From: Nemertoderma westbladi
Taxonomy: Eukaryota; Xenacoelomorpha; Nemertodermatida; Nemertodermatidae
Direction of reading: 5' to 3'
DNA: 64,000 nucleotides
Assembly (NCBI GenBank): GCA_032718475.1
Contig: JAUCBJ010003203.1
Location: forward strand, 1 to 64,000
The notes beneath the pieces were generated by a model that saw only the letters and a program-made list of their open reading frames with translations, searched no databases and was not told where the DNA came from. Below, one piece after another: positions 1-12,500 of this stretch; positions within the stretch are counted from its first letter, which is position 1, and each line of letters opens with the position of its first letter. The position numbers and the translations under genes were made by a program.

Positions 1-263
1 GCAGTACCTACTGCTGTACTTTCAGACAGACAAACAGTCATCCTGCAGTCCTGTGCGAATGTCCTGTGAAAGCTATCTGACTACGGTACCTGACTAACAA
101 ATGAGCAGAGCAGATACTCATGCATTACTTATTAGTACTGCATACTTATTTCTGTATTTATTACCTGCTGTATTTAATAAACTAAATCTAACAATAGGAA
201 AGCTGAAAGGGGTTGTATTACAGTGTTAACTTCTATCAGACTATTTATTCAATTCAAACCAAA
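1..263 (+). other. 5' flank / probable 5' UTR of TSC2
   Basis: No ORF or recognisable element is seen here. The reading frame of the next gene stays open to about position 213, but that codon is TTG. The first in-frame ATG is at 264 with an A at -3. No TATA box can be assigned with confidence. Confidence 0.4.
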
Positions 264-3200
264 ATGTCTCATTCGTCAAAACTTGGGTTTAAGCAAAGAC
301 TGTCCTCATTTTTCGGACGTTCGACATCAGATAATGCTTGTGTCTCGATATCAGAAAATTTCGAAAACCAAAACGTTATAACTGAAGAGATCTTATCTTC
401 TATTAGTCCGGACGTTAAATCAGTATCGGATCGAATGAGGTCGATTCTAGAAATAAATGAAATCATTAAACACAATTGCATTGACAGCAATGACGTTGGA
501 AATATTTGGCGAAACGTTCGTGATGTTATTGAGAATGACTTCGATTTTGAAAGTCGACAGATTGTGTGGAATCTACTCTCGGACATTTTTCACATTCATT
601 CTGAAGAACTTGGGATGTTGCGCTGCTATTTTTTTGGTATCGTCACAAATTATTGCAATAATTTCAATGCAGAGAGGGAAATGTGTGATACTGCGTCCGT
701 AATTGATGTGGTTTTATCATTGACCGATAATGGACGCAATGTGTCGGATATTGAGGGCGAAATATCTTCATTTATTCTCATTGCTCTTCCCAAAATAGCG
801 GTGTCCAATAGAACAGCCGAGCTGTTAACATTTATGAAAAACCTAATCGAATTCCACTCGTGTTTGTTAAATGATGACGAGGTTATAGGTTGCATATCTA
901 CAACCACCTGCGACATCTGTGGAAGTACCACTTCCGAAGGCGACATTGAGAAAGCTCTATGTCTGTTTGCTGCAATGCTGGATCTTTTATTATTCCCCTA
1001 CGATTATTTACTTCCTGTTATTATTACGCTTTGTCGAACTCTAGCACTTCAGAATTTCTACTCCAAATCCTTACAGTTGATGCAAACCATTCTGAAATCC
1101 CATTTAGGCCACGCCAGTGTATTTGCGATGTGTAAGTTGTTGGAGGAGGCCGAAGAGGCGGTGGTCCTTCGTGCTTGTGTTTTCTACATCGGAATGAGTT
1201 TGTGGGGATCCGGAAAAGTTGAGGAGTTAAAGTGTCGCCCCGTTGCAGTTCTTTCCTCCTTCTTTCACGCAACTAATCGGGAATACAACAACTCAATACT
1301 GGTTAAGTTCGAGGTTATCATTGCTCTTAACCGACTGGTTAGGAAGTACGGCAGCTCGTTGCATTGCATTACATGGGGCCTTATATTCGATATTATATTC
1401 CAGTTACGTTACGCCGCCCACCAGATTGAATCCGCGGATTCTGAGCGGTGGGGCGGAGTTATGGGACATATATGCGATTTAATTTGCAGCGTAACTGAAG
1501 TTTACGAGTCGAAGACATTCAACGGGGACGTCGATATGTTATTCGATGCGATAGAATTCAACAAGTCCCATTTGAACAACCACTGTTTGTTGTTGCTCGT
1601 TAATTACAGGTTCAAAAAAGTTATTTCCAACTCGAGCGAATGGAAGGAGAATACGATCTGGTTTATAAATAAATATATTCATCACGAAGGAAACAACAAA
1701 CCCACAATCCGCGTTGAGGCATTGAAATTGTTAACACAATTGCTTCAACTCCAGGTGGCTTCAATAGACGATGAAGCTATTAGAATATTGCTTCATGTTT
1801 ATAGCTCAAAAACTTTGCCCGCCAATACTGAAACAGATGTTATATGCGGAGCGATTAATCTGCTCCATTGTTTGCTGGATATCATAATCACTTATAAATG
1901 CGGAACTAATTCTAAGAGCTTTTCCTTAGAAATATTGCAGATTTTGTTCAAAATGGTTCAAATCAATGTGAATCAGACAGATACGACGGTGGTTCTATCT
2001 GAGGATGAACTCGCCTCCACTCGTTCCGTAATGTCAGGGATCATACACCTGTTTACGCGGAAGTACCTCAGTTTGTCGACTCCAGTTCTCGATAAAGTCC
2101 TGGAATTGATGGTCGTTTTTATTAAAACTCAATACTTAACTAAACCAATTAGCCCAATCATTGCGATTATCCGTAAAGAGGTTCTGCGATGTTTGTTGAG
2201 TTTACGATACAACTCGAGTGGGAGAATCGGACGGGTTTCTGGTAAATCCGTGGAGTATTCCCATCTCGTTGGCGCCTCTACCGGCACCGACGGTGCCCTA
2301 GTAGTCCCAAACCTTCTGATGCCGTTGGTCAACGAGGGTTTAACTTCCGAGTGGGACTGGGATGTGTTCAGCTCCATGGCGACCCAACTCAACGACTTAC
2401 TGCTGTGCAGATCGATGTTCACGGTAACCAATCACTTACCGGTGGCCGATCTGGGCCTCATTGTCGAGACGGTTTGTGAGCGAAGTTACGTGAAGATGAT
2501 AAGCGCGTCGTTGAGGGTTGCTGAGAGCGACGTATCCTCTGTAGTCTATAAATTACTCACTAATCTTATTGTTTACCACGGTATGTTGGAACCGTGTGTT
2601 ACCAATCTTATGATCACTGGGTTTGAGACCGGATTGCTGACTAAATCCAGTCGCCAGTGCGTCACCGCCTTGTCTCTCTGTCTGGTGGAACTCGGCTCAG
2701 TGATGCAACGGCCTCTCAAACTCATCGTAGACAAACTCAGCCAGATGTCGGCGACGGTTAACATCGCGATCCCAGTTATCGAGATGTTGTCCACGCTGGT
2801 TCGGTTGCCCCATCATTACTCCAACTTCGTACACAGCCAGTACAAGAGTGTGTTCGCCATCCTGCTGCGGTTTACTGACCCTTCCAAGTTCAACCACTAC
2901 TGCGTCGCCTTGGCCCATCAGGCCATCGCTAATTGGTTCGTTAAGAGTCGCCAATCGTATCGCTTCTCGCTCGCGCAATACATCATCCGTGAGTTGCGGA
3001 ATCACGCGTTTAATTGTTCCGGCGGCGTCGATCTGTTAGCTCCGGGATTCCCCTTCGCACCGCTAGAGGGCGACGGTTCAACCGTTAATCAAAACAGAAA
3101 TAAAAAGTTGGACCTCCACATTGAGTTGACGGAGACTTGTATCGATATGATGGCCCAGAACATGTTCGCGTCATCGAGCGAGTCGAGTAAGCGGTCCGCG

Positions 3201-4478
3201 TTCTCCAAGTCGTTGTTCGCCGCCTGTCGGAGTCAGTCCTGGATCGTCGGGAACAAAATAGTTACGGTGGCGGTGAGCGGCGGGGAGACGGGAGATAGGA
3301 ACACCCTGTGCGCGAAATGTCGGGAGTTAATCGAGGCTGCGTCTACGGAACGTCTGGGGTTGGTGGAGGAAGAGATGGAGCGGGATTACAACTGCGGGTG
3401 TTGGTGCGCGGGTTGGACGGAGATTAGGGTGCGACACCCAACCGGGGTGCTCTCCTGGATACTCAAGTCGCAGAACTCCGGACCCACCCAGGACCCCGCC
3501 CATCTCGATGACGTGTCCGCTATGCTGCTACTCAACCAATCCTTTATGGATTCCGTTTTGGTTTCCTCCTCCCCGGAGCGCAGCAGTCCCGTAGAACGGC
3601 AGTCCAGCACCGAGTGGCAACGACGTCAGCCGTGGCAGTGGCTGCAGTCCGAGTGTCCGGCCAACCCGCCGCGCCCGCTGTCCAATTCCTGTCCGGAGTT
3701 ACGGTTCGTGGAGCTACGGAACTCCTCGGACGTCTCCCGGGGCAACATGAACCGGTGGAGGTCGTTGGACAATCTCCGTCGACAGACGACGCCGGGAGCC
3801 TCTACCCCGATCCGAGTGGCCCCATTCGCGTCGCGGCCCGGAACCCCACAGAACAAACACAAAGCGATAAAGTGGGCGACCGCGGTCGCTGCGGGAAGCC
3901 CCTCCTCGCTGAAACGGAACCCGCAGTGGAAGTCGGACGCCCTGCCGCCCAGGACCGGAAGCTTCCGACACCGGACCAGCGAACCAACCATCGACTGCCC
4001 GGAGAACTTCCGTTCCCGACTAAACTCGCTCCCCGCCTCCTCCATTAAGGAGCCCAAACTCTCCCGTAAACCTTCCCAGGACTCCCTCACTCCCACCCCC
4101 AAGGACGAACTTCCGGACTCCCCCAGCTGCATGTTCCTGCAACTATTCCACAATAAGTACGACGAATGTAGTCGGCCACTACTCCTCCCGCTACGAGAGA
4201 ACGCGGTCAACACGAACGCTATAAGGAACCTCGACAGACTCCCCGTGGTCGAGTGCCACAAGGTGAGCGTGCTTTACGTGTCCCGAGGACAGACAGACAA
4301 CGAGACCGCGATACTGGGTAACCTACACGGCTCGGTTCGCTACATGGCCATGTTAGCCGGACTCGGCGAGTTGGTTTACCTGCTGGATGTCGTACCCGAG
4401 GAGACCTTCACTGGGGGTCTCTGTCTCAACGGGCAGGATGGGAAGTACGTTTACATATGGAAGGAGTACTTGACGCAG
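264..4478 (+). CDS. TSC2: Tuberin (TSC2), exon 1 of 3
   Basis: Tuberin is the GTPase-activating subunit of the TSC complex. With TSC1 it converts Rheb-GTP to Rheb-GDP and so restrains mTORC1, on lysosomal and cytosolic surfaces. This exon encodes about residues 1-1405 from ATG 264. The helical-repeat N-terminal half matches tuberin over its whole length (LTDNGR near residue 155, ITLCRTLALQNFY near 255, HLGHASVFAMC, then PSKFNHYCVALAHQAIANWF near 890). The phrase LELTETCxDMMA also matches, here as LHIELTETCIDMMAQ. A basic Ser/Pro-rich linker spans roughly 1110-1285. The catalytic RapGAP domain starts near residue 1290 (MFLQLFHNKYDE). The exon ends in phase 0 at CAG before donor GTGAGT. With exons 2 and 3 the protein is about 1612 aa, against 1807 in human. 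Vertebrate TSC2 has about 40 coding exons, so one exon carrying 87% of the protein implies massive intron loss or a processed-copy origin. The frame has no interruption. Confidence 0.95.
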
Positions 4479-4588
4479 GTGAGTTGTTAATTTAATTTCA
4501 TTTAATTAAATGATGATTTAAAAACATTTACTTTCATAACTATTTACATCATTGTGTGCAAAGTAGCACTTTGCAGCGTTATGACGCG

Positions 4589-4640
4589 AGTTTATTTATG
4601 TACCGAGCGAGCGCAGCGAGGGAGGTTTACATAAATAAAC
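4589..4640. repeat. Short foldback with a GAGCGCAGCGAG core
   Basis: A perfect 13-bp inverted repeat (4590-4602 and 4628-4640, arm GTTTATTTATGTA) encloses a G+C-rich core with GAGCGAGCGCAGCGAG. A related core between TTATTTACC-like and TTAATAA-like flanks recurs near 23382-23412 (+), 41578-41612 (-) and 58577-58612 (-). It looks like a small dispersed element. Confidence 0.55.
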
Positions 4641-5395
4641 AAGGGTCTTTAACGCTGAAAAGTAACCTTTGCAACCAATGATGTATGTAATTTTGTTATA
4701 TTATTTCAACTTATCAGCGTTCTGTATGTGAAGAAAGGATTTTATGGATACGCATTAATACATTTTAATCATGTACTAAATATATCGAATATAAGTGAAA
4801 TTTATTAAAAGGTACACAGTATTAATTATACATTTAAATCTAATTAAAGTTTATTGGAAGTTATCTCCTGCTTGGATGTGATAAATCATTAATCCATCTT
4901 GACTATAGTCGACTGAAGCAAACTGAGTCACCGTCTGTGTCCGTTCAGTTTTACTGAACACTGTCGCCATTTTCTTTGCTCATTTTCTCTAAAGTATCGT
5001 CTATTGGACGTTTCGCCATAATGGATTACAGTGCACGTTAAACAATTATTTACATACAGTAGCTATAGTCCCGTCACTGCAATCGGGATAATAAAGCAGC
5101 ACTCATTATATAAATGAAATAATGTATTCTGGAATACGGTAATTGAAGTTGTTTCCAGGTTATTGATTACTTTGCAACGTTTCGGCTTTTTTTTTTGAAA
5201 ATGTCTATAATTTTGAATTAAATTAGAACTTGGCCTTCTTTGGGAAAAGATTCTATATGGGATATCATTATCTATATAAGATTGATGTCTTTATATCACT
5301 GCCCTCCTCCGTATTCTTGTTTACACTAGATTAATGAGACTGGATGGCACAAAATTAAATCTAAAGTTATGGAGATAGAAGAATATCTTATATCC

Positions 5396-6221
5396 GGCCC
5401 ACAGGGAAACCCTTGATCGGCCCACATGGAAGCCCTTGTCCGTCCCACAGGGAAGCCCCTGTCCGGCCCACATGGGATCCCTGTCCGGCACACATGGGAG
5501 CCCTGTCCGGTCCACATGGAGCCCTGTCCGGCCCACGTGGGAGCCCTGTCCGGCCCACAGGGAAACTCTTTTCCGGACCACAGGGAAGCCCTGTCGGGCC
5601 CACAGGGGAGCCCTTGTCCGGTCCACAGGGAAACCCTTGTCCGACTTACAGTGAATCCCTTGTCTGTCCCACAGGGAAGCCCTGTCCGGCCCACATGGGA
5701 GCCCTGTTCGGCCACATGGGAGCCCTGTTCGGCCCACATGGGAGCCCTGTCCGGCCCACAGGGAAGCCCTTTTCCGGCCCACAAGGAAGCCCTGTCCGGC
5801 CCACAGGGTAGCCCTGTCCGGCCCACAGGGAAGCCCTGTCCGGCCCATAGGGAAGCCCTTTTCCGGCCCACAGGGAAGCCCTGTCCGTCCCACAGGGAAG
5901 CCCTGCCCGGTCCACAGGGAAGCCCTGTCCGACCCACAGGGAAGCCCTGTCCGACCCACAGGGAAGCTCCTGTCCGGCCCACATGGGAGCCCTGTCCGGC
6001 CCACATGGGAGCCCTGCCCGGCCCACATGGGAGCCATGTCCGGCCCACATGGGAGCCCTGCCCGGCCCACAGGGAAGCCCTTGTCCGGTCCCCAGGGAAG
6101 CCCTTGTCCGGCTTACAGGGAATTCATTGTCCGGTCCACAGGGAATCCTTGTCCGGCCCACAGCGAATCCCTTGTCCGGTCCACAGGGTATCCCTTGTCC
6201 GATCCACAGGGAAGCCCTAAC
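5396..6221. repeat. 22/23-bp G+C-rich minisatellite in TSC2 intron 1
   Basis: About 37 units of 22-23 bp lie here, with two main variants centred on CCCACAGGGAAGCCC and CCCACATGGGAGCCC, joined by TGTCCGG. A one-base length difference (CCCTG versus CCCTTG) shifts the phase. The block is far more G+C-rich than the surrounding intron. It leaves several frames open on both strands (up to about 264 codons). These read as collagen-like GPQG or GRTGLPCG repeats and are products of the repeat, not genes. Confidence 0.95.
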
Positions 6222-6368
6222 AGCCTACAGGCTACTTATAATTAATTGATTTTGATAATAATATAATTATGCTTTTTTATACACGAATTAAAACAAAAAA
6301 GCAATTAATTCAATTCTTCAATAAGGGTGTTATTTTTTAATTTAGATTAACTCGTTTGTCCGTTTTAG

Positions 6369-6577
6369 GTTGTCTTTCACGCGGCGACGTTAATGCCCAA
6401 CGTGGACTGGGAACCCCAACACGTACCGAAGAAACTCCACATCGGCAACAACTTCGTTACCATCGTTTATAACGACAGTCGGAAACCCTGGAACTTCGGC
6501 ACGATAAAGGGGCAGTTTAACTTCGTCGAGATTGTCGTAGAACCCGTTGATGATAGTTCTCATATGGTAACACTAAC
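6369..6577 (+). CDS. TSC2: Tuberin (TSC2), exon 2 (RapGAP catalytic core)
   Basis: This 209-nt exon encodes about residues 1406-1475 of the RapGAP domain. It includes HIGNNFVTIVYND, whose Gly-Asn matches the catalytic asparagine-thumb segment of tuberin (HLGNDFVSIVYND in vertebrates), and GTIKGQFNFVEIVVEP. The acceptor is TTTTAG at 6363-6368. The donor is GTAAGT from 6578, so the exon ends in phase 2 after VTL plus AC. The last 23 nt of the exon together with the donor form the first unit of the 36-bp tandem array that fills intron 2. Reading through the donor reaches TAA at once (ACG TAA). Confidence 0.93.
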
Positions 6578-9500
6578 GTAAGTTTAACTTAGTTCCCATA
6601 CGGTAACACTAACGTAAGTTTAACTTAGTTCTCATATGGTAACACTAACGTAAGTTTAACTTAGTTCCCATACGGTAACACTAACGTAAGTTTAACTTAG
6701 TTCTCATACGGTAACACTAACGTAAGTTTAACTTAGTTCTCATACGGTAACACTAACGTAAGTTTAACTTAGTTCTCATACGGTAACACTAACGTAAGTT
6801 TAACTTAGTTCTCATACGGTAACACTAACGTAAGTTTAACTTAGTTCTCATACGGTAACACTAACGTAAGTTTAACTTAGTTCTCATACGGTAACACTAA
6901 CGTAAGTTTAACTTAGTTCTCATACGGTAACACTAACGTAAGTTTAACTTAGTTCTCATACGGTAACACTAACGTAAGTTTAACTTAGTTCTCATACGGT
7001 AACACTAACGTAAGTTTAACTTAGTTCTCATACGGTAACACTAACGTAAGTTTAACTTAGTTCTCATATGGTAACACTAACGTAAGTTTAACTTAGTTCT
7101 CATACGGTAACACTAACGTAAGTTTAACTTAGTTCTCATACGGTAACACTAACGTAAGTTTAACTTAGTTCTCATACGGTAACACTAACGTAAGTTTAAC
7201 TTAGTTCTCATACGGTAACACTAACGTAAGTTTAACTTAGTTCTCATACGGTAACACTAACGTAAGTTTAACTTAGTTCTCATATGGTAACACTAACGTA
7301 AGTTTAACTTAGTTCTCATACGGTAACACTAACATAAGTTTAACTTAGTTCTCATACGGTAACACTAACGTAAGTTTAACTTAGTTCTCATACGGTAACA
7401 CTAACGTAAGTTTAACTTAGTTCTCATATGGTAACACTAACGTAAGTTTAACTTAGTTCTCATACGGTAACACTAACGTAAGTTTAACTTAGTTCTCATA
7501 TGGTAACACTAACGTAAGTTTAACTTAGTTCTCATACGGTAACACTAACGTAAGTTTAACTTAGTTCTCATATGGTAACACTAACGTAAGTTTAACTTAG
7601 TTCTCATATGGTAACACTAACGTAAGTTTAACTTAGTTCTCATATGGTAACACTAACATAAGTTTAACTTAGTTCTCATACGGTAACACTAACATAAGTT
7701 TAACTTAGTTCCCATACGGTAACACTAACGTAAGTTAAACTTAGTTCTCATACGGTAACACTAACGTAAGTTTAATTTAGTTCTCATACGGTGACACTAA
7801 CGTAAGTTTAACTTAGTTCTCATACGGTAACACTAACGTAAGTTAAACTTAGTTCTCATACGGTAACACTAACGTAAGTTTAATTTAGTTCTCATACGGT
7901 GACACTAACGTAAGTTTAACTTAGTTCCCATACGGTAACACTAACGTAAGTTAAACTTAGTTCTCATACGGTAACACTAACGTAAGTTTAATTTAGTTCT
8001 CATACGGTGACACTAACGTAAGTTTAACTTAGTTCTCATACGGTAACACTAACGTAAGTTTAACTTAGTTCTCATACGGTAACACTAACGTAAGTTTAAC
8101 TTAGTTCTCATACGGTAACACTAACGTAAGTTTAACTTAGTTCTCATACGGTAACACTAACGTAAGTTAAACTTAGTTCTCATACGGTGACACTAACGTA
8201 AGTTTAACTTAGTTCTCATACGGTAACACTAACGTAAGTTTAACTTAGTTCTCATACGGTAACACTAACGTAAGTTTAACTTAGTTCTCATACGGTAACA
8301 CTAACGTAAGTTTAACTTAGTTCTCATACGGTAACACTAACGTAAGTTTAACTTAGTTCTCATATGGTAACACTAACGTAAGTTTAACTTAGTTCTCATA
8401 TGGTAACACTAACGTAAGTTTAACTTAGTTCTCATATGGTAACACTAACGTAAGTTTAACTTAGTTCTCATACGGTAACACTAACGTAAGTTTAACTTAG
8501 TTCTCATACGGTAACACTAACGTAAGTTAAACTTAGTTCTCATACGGTAACACTAACGTAAGTTTAACTTAGTTCTCATACGGTAACACTAACGTAAGTT
8601 TAACTTAGTTCTCATACGGTAACACTAACGTTAGTTTAACTTAGTTCTCATATGGTAACACTAACGTAAGTTTAACATAGTTCTCATACGGTAACACTAA
8701 CGTAAGTTTAACTTAGTTCTCATACGGTAACACTAACGTTAGTTTAACTTAGTTCTCATATGGTAACACTAACGTAAGTTTAACTTAGTTCTCATATGGT
8801 AACACTAACGTAAGTTTAACTTAGTTCTCATACGGTAACACTAACGTAAGTTTAACTTAGTTCTCATACGGTAACACTAACGTTAGTTTAACTTAGTTCT
8901 CATACGGTAACACTAACGTAAGTTTAACTTAGTTCTCATACGGTAACACTAACGTTAGTTTAACTTAGTTCTCATATGGTAACACTAACGTAAGTTTAAC
9001 TTAGTTCTCATATGGTAACACTAACGTAAGTTTAACTTAGTTCTCATACGGTAACACTAACGTAAGTTTAACTTAGTTCTCATACGGTAACACTAACGTA
9101 AGTTAAACTTAGTTCTCATACGGTAACACTAACGTAAGTTTAACTTAGTTCTCATACGGTAACACTAACGTAAGTTTAACTTAGTTCTCATACGGTAACA
9201 CTAACGTTAGTTTAACTTAGTTCTCATATGGTAACACTAACGTAAGTTTAACTTAGTTCTCATATGGTAACACTAACGTAAGTTTAACTTAGTTCTCATA
9301 CGGTAACACTAACGTAAGTTTAACTTAGTTCTCATACGGTAACACTAACGTAAGTTAAACTTAGTTCTCATACGGTAACACTAACGTAAGTTTAACTTAG
9401 TTCTCATACGGTAACACTAACGTAAGTTTAACTTAGTTCTCATACGGTAACACTAACGTTAGTTTAACTTAGTTCTCATATGGTAACACTAACGTAAGTT

Positions 9501-12500
9501 TAACATAGTTCTCATACGGTAACACTAACGTAAGTTTAACTTAGTTCTCATACGGTAACACTAACGTTAGTTTAACTTAGTTCTCATATGGTAACACTAA
9601 CGTAAGTTTAACTTAGTTCTCATATGGTAACACTAACGTAAGTTTAACTTAGTTCTCATACGGTAACACTAACGTAAGTTTAACTTAGTTCTCATACGGT
9701 AACACTAACGTTAGTTTAACTTAGTTCTCATACGGTAACACTAACGTAAGTTTAACTTAGTTCTCATACGGTAACACTAACGTTAGTTTAACTTAGTTCT
9801 CATACGGTAACACTAACGTAAGTTTAACTTAGTTCTCATACGGTAACACTAACGTAAGTTTAACTTAGTTCTCATACGGTAACACTAACGTTAGTTTAAC
9901 TTAGTTCTCATATGGTAACACTAACGTAAGTTTAACTTAGTTCTCATACGGTAACACTAACGTAAGTTTAACTTAGTTCCCATACGGTAACACTAACGTA
10001 AGTTTAACTTAGTTCTCATACGGTAACACTAACGTAAGTTTAACTTAGTTCTCATACGGTAACACTAACGTAAGTTTAACTTAGTTCTCATACGGTAACA
10101 CTAACGTAAGTTTAACTTAGTTCTCATACGGTAACACTAACGTAAGTTTAACTTAGTTCCCATATGGTAACACTAACGTAAGTTTAACTTAGTTCCCATA
10201 CGGTAACACTAACGTAAGTTTAACTTAGTTCTCATACGGTAACACTAACGTAAGTTTAACTTAGTTCTCATACGGTAACACTAACGTAAGTTTAACTTAG
10301 TTCCCATATGGTAACACTAACGTAAGTTTAACTTAGTTCCCATACGGTAACACTAACGTAAGTTTAACTTAGTTCTCATACGGTAACACTAACGTAAGTT
10401 TAACTTAGTTCTCATACGGTAACACTAACGTAAGTTTAACTTAGTTCTCATACGGTAACACTAACGTAAGTTTAACTTAGTTCTCATACGGTAACACTAA
10501 CGTAAGTTTAACTTAGTTCTCATACGGTAACACTAACGTAAGTTTAACTTAGTTCTCATACGGTAACACTAACGTAAGTTTAACTTAGTTCCCATATGGT
10601 AACACTAACGTAAGTTTAACTTAGTTCCCATACGGTAACACTAACGTAAGTTTAACTTAGTTCTCATACGGTAACACTAACGTAAGTTTAACTTAGTTCT
10701 CATACGGTAACACTAACGTAAGTTTAACTTAGTTCTCATACGGTAACACTAACGTAAGTTTAACTTAGTTCTCATACGGTAACACTAACGTAAGTTTAAC
10801 TTAGTTCTCATACGGTAACACTAACGTAAGTTTAACTTAGTTCCCATACGGTAACACTAACGTAAGTTTAACTTAGTTCTCATACGGTAACACTAACGTA
10901 AGTTTAACTTAGTTCTCATACGGTAACACTAACGTAAGTTTAACTTAGTTCTCATACGGTAACACTAACGTAAGTTTAACTTAGTTCTCATACGGTAACA
11001 CTAACGTAAGTTTAACTTAGTTCTCATACGGTAACACTAACGTAAGTTTAACTTAGTTCTCATACGGTAACACTAACGTAAGTTTAACTTAGTTCCCATA
11101 CGGTAACACTAACGTAAGTTTAACTTAGTTCTCATACGGTAACACTAACGTAAGTTTAACTTAGTTCCCATACGGTAACACTAACGTAAGTTTAACTTAG
11201 TTCTCATACGGTAACACTAACGTAAGTTTAACTTAGTTCTCATACGGTAACACTAACGTAAGTTTAACTTAGTTCTCATACGGTAACACTAACGTAAGTT
11301 TAACTTAGTTCTCATACGGTAACACTAACGTAAGTTTAACTTAGTTCCCATATGGTAACACTAACGTAAGTTTAACTTAGTTCCCATACGGTAACACTAA
11401 CGTAAGTTTAACTTAGTTCTCATACGGTAACACTAACGTAAGTTTAACTTAGTTCTCATACGGTAACACTAACGTAAGTTTAACTTAGTTCCCATATGGT
11501 AACACTAACGTAAGTTTAACTTAGTTCCCATACGGTAACACTAACGTAAGTTTAACTTAGTTCTCATACGGTAACACTAACGTAAGTTTAACTTAGTTCT
11601 CATACGGTAACACTAACGTAAGTTTAACTTAGTTCTCATACGGTAACACTAACGTAAGTTTAACTTAGTTCTCATACGGTAACACTAACGTAAGTTTAAC
11701 TTAGTTCTCATACGGTAACACTAACGTAAGTTTAACTTAGTTCTCATACGGTAACACTAACGTAAGTTTAACTTAGTTCCCATATGGTAACACTAACGTA
11801 AGTTTAACTTAGTTCCCATACGGTAACACTAACGTAAGTTTAACTTAGTTCTCATACGGTAACACTAACGTAAGTTTAACTTAGTTCTCATACGGTAACA
11901 CTAACGTAAGTTTAACTTAGTTCTCATACGGTAACACTAACGTAAGTTTAACTTAGTTCTCATACGGTAACACTAACGTAAGTTTAACTTAGTTCTCATA
12001 CGGTAACACTAACGTAAGTTTAACTTAGTTCCCATATGGTAACACTAACGTAAGTTTAACTTAGTTCCCATACGGTAACACTAACGTAAGTTTAACTTAG
12101 TTCTCATATGGTAACACTAACGTTAGTTTAACTTAGTTCTCATACGGTAACACTAACGTAAGTTTAACTTAGTTCTCATACGGTAACACTAACGTTAGTT
12201 TAACTTAGTTCTCATACGGTAACACTAACGTAAGTTTAACTTAGTTCTCATACGGTAACACTAACGTAAGTTTAACTTAGTTCTCATACGGTAACACTAA
12301 CGTTAGTTTAACTTAGTTCTCATATGGTAACACTAACGTAAGTTTAACTTAGTTCTCATACGGTAACACTAACGTAAGTTTAACTTAGTTCCCATACGGT
12401 AACACTAACGTAAGTTTAACTTAGTTCTCATACGGTAACACTAACGTAAGTTTAACTTAGTTCCCATACGGTAACACTAACGTAAGTTTAACTTAGTTCC

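Larger units (their letters stand above)
4479..6368 (+). other. TSC2: TSC2 intron 1
   Basis: This 1,890-bp intron has donor GTGAGT at 4479 and acceptor TTTTAG ending at 6368, both phase 0. It contains a short foldback (4589-4640) and a 22/23-bp minisatellite (5396-6221). The rest is AT-rich and unassigned. The junction is supported by continuous tuberin homology: WKEYLTQ in exon 1 is followed by VVFHAATLMPNVDW in exon 2. Confidence 0.9.

Noticed and set aside
213-263. Start of tuberin at position 213
   Set aside because: The codon there is TTG. The first ATG in frame is at 264 with a good context, and tuberin homology starts after it.
3626-4261. 211-codon minus-strand ORF opposite TSC2 exon 1
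   Set aside because: A shadow of a G+C-rich coding region with no recognisable protein. The plus strand is clearly tuberin.
5321-6249. Long overlapping ORFs resembling collagen-like GPQG or GRTGLPCG proteins
   Set aside because: They arise on both strands and in several frames from the 22/23-bp intronic minisatellite. None has a plausible start or splice context.
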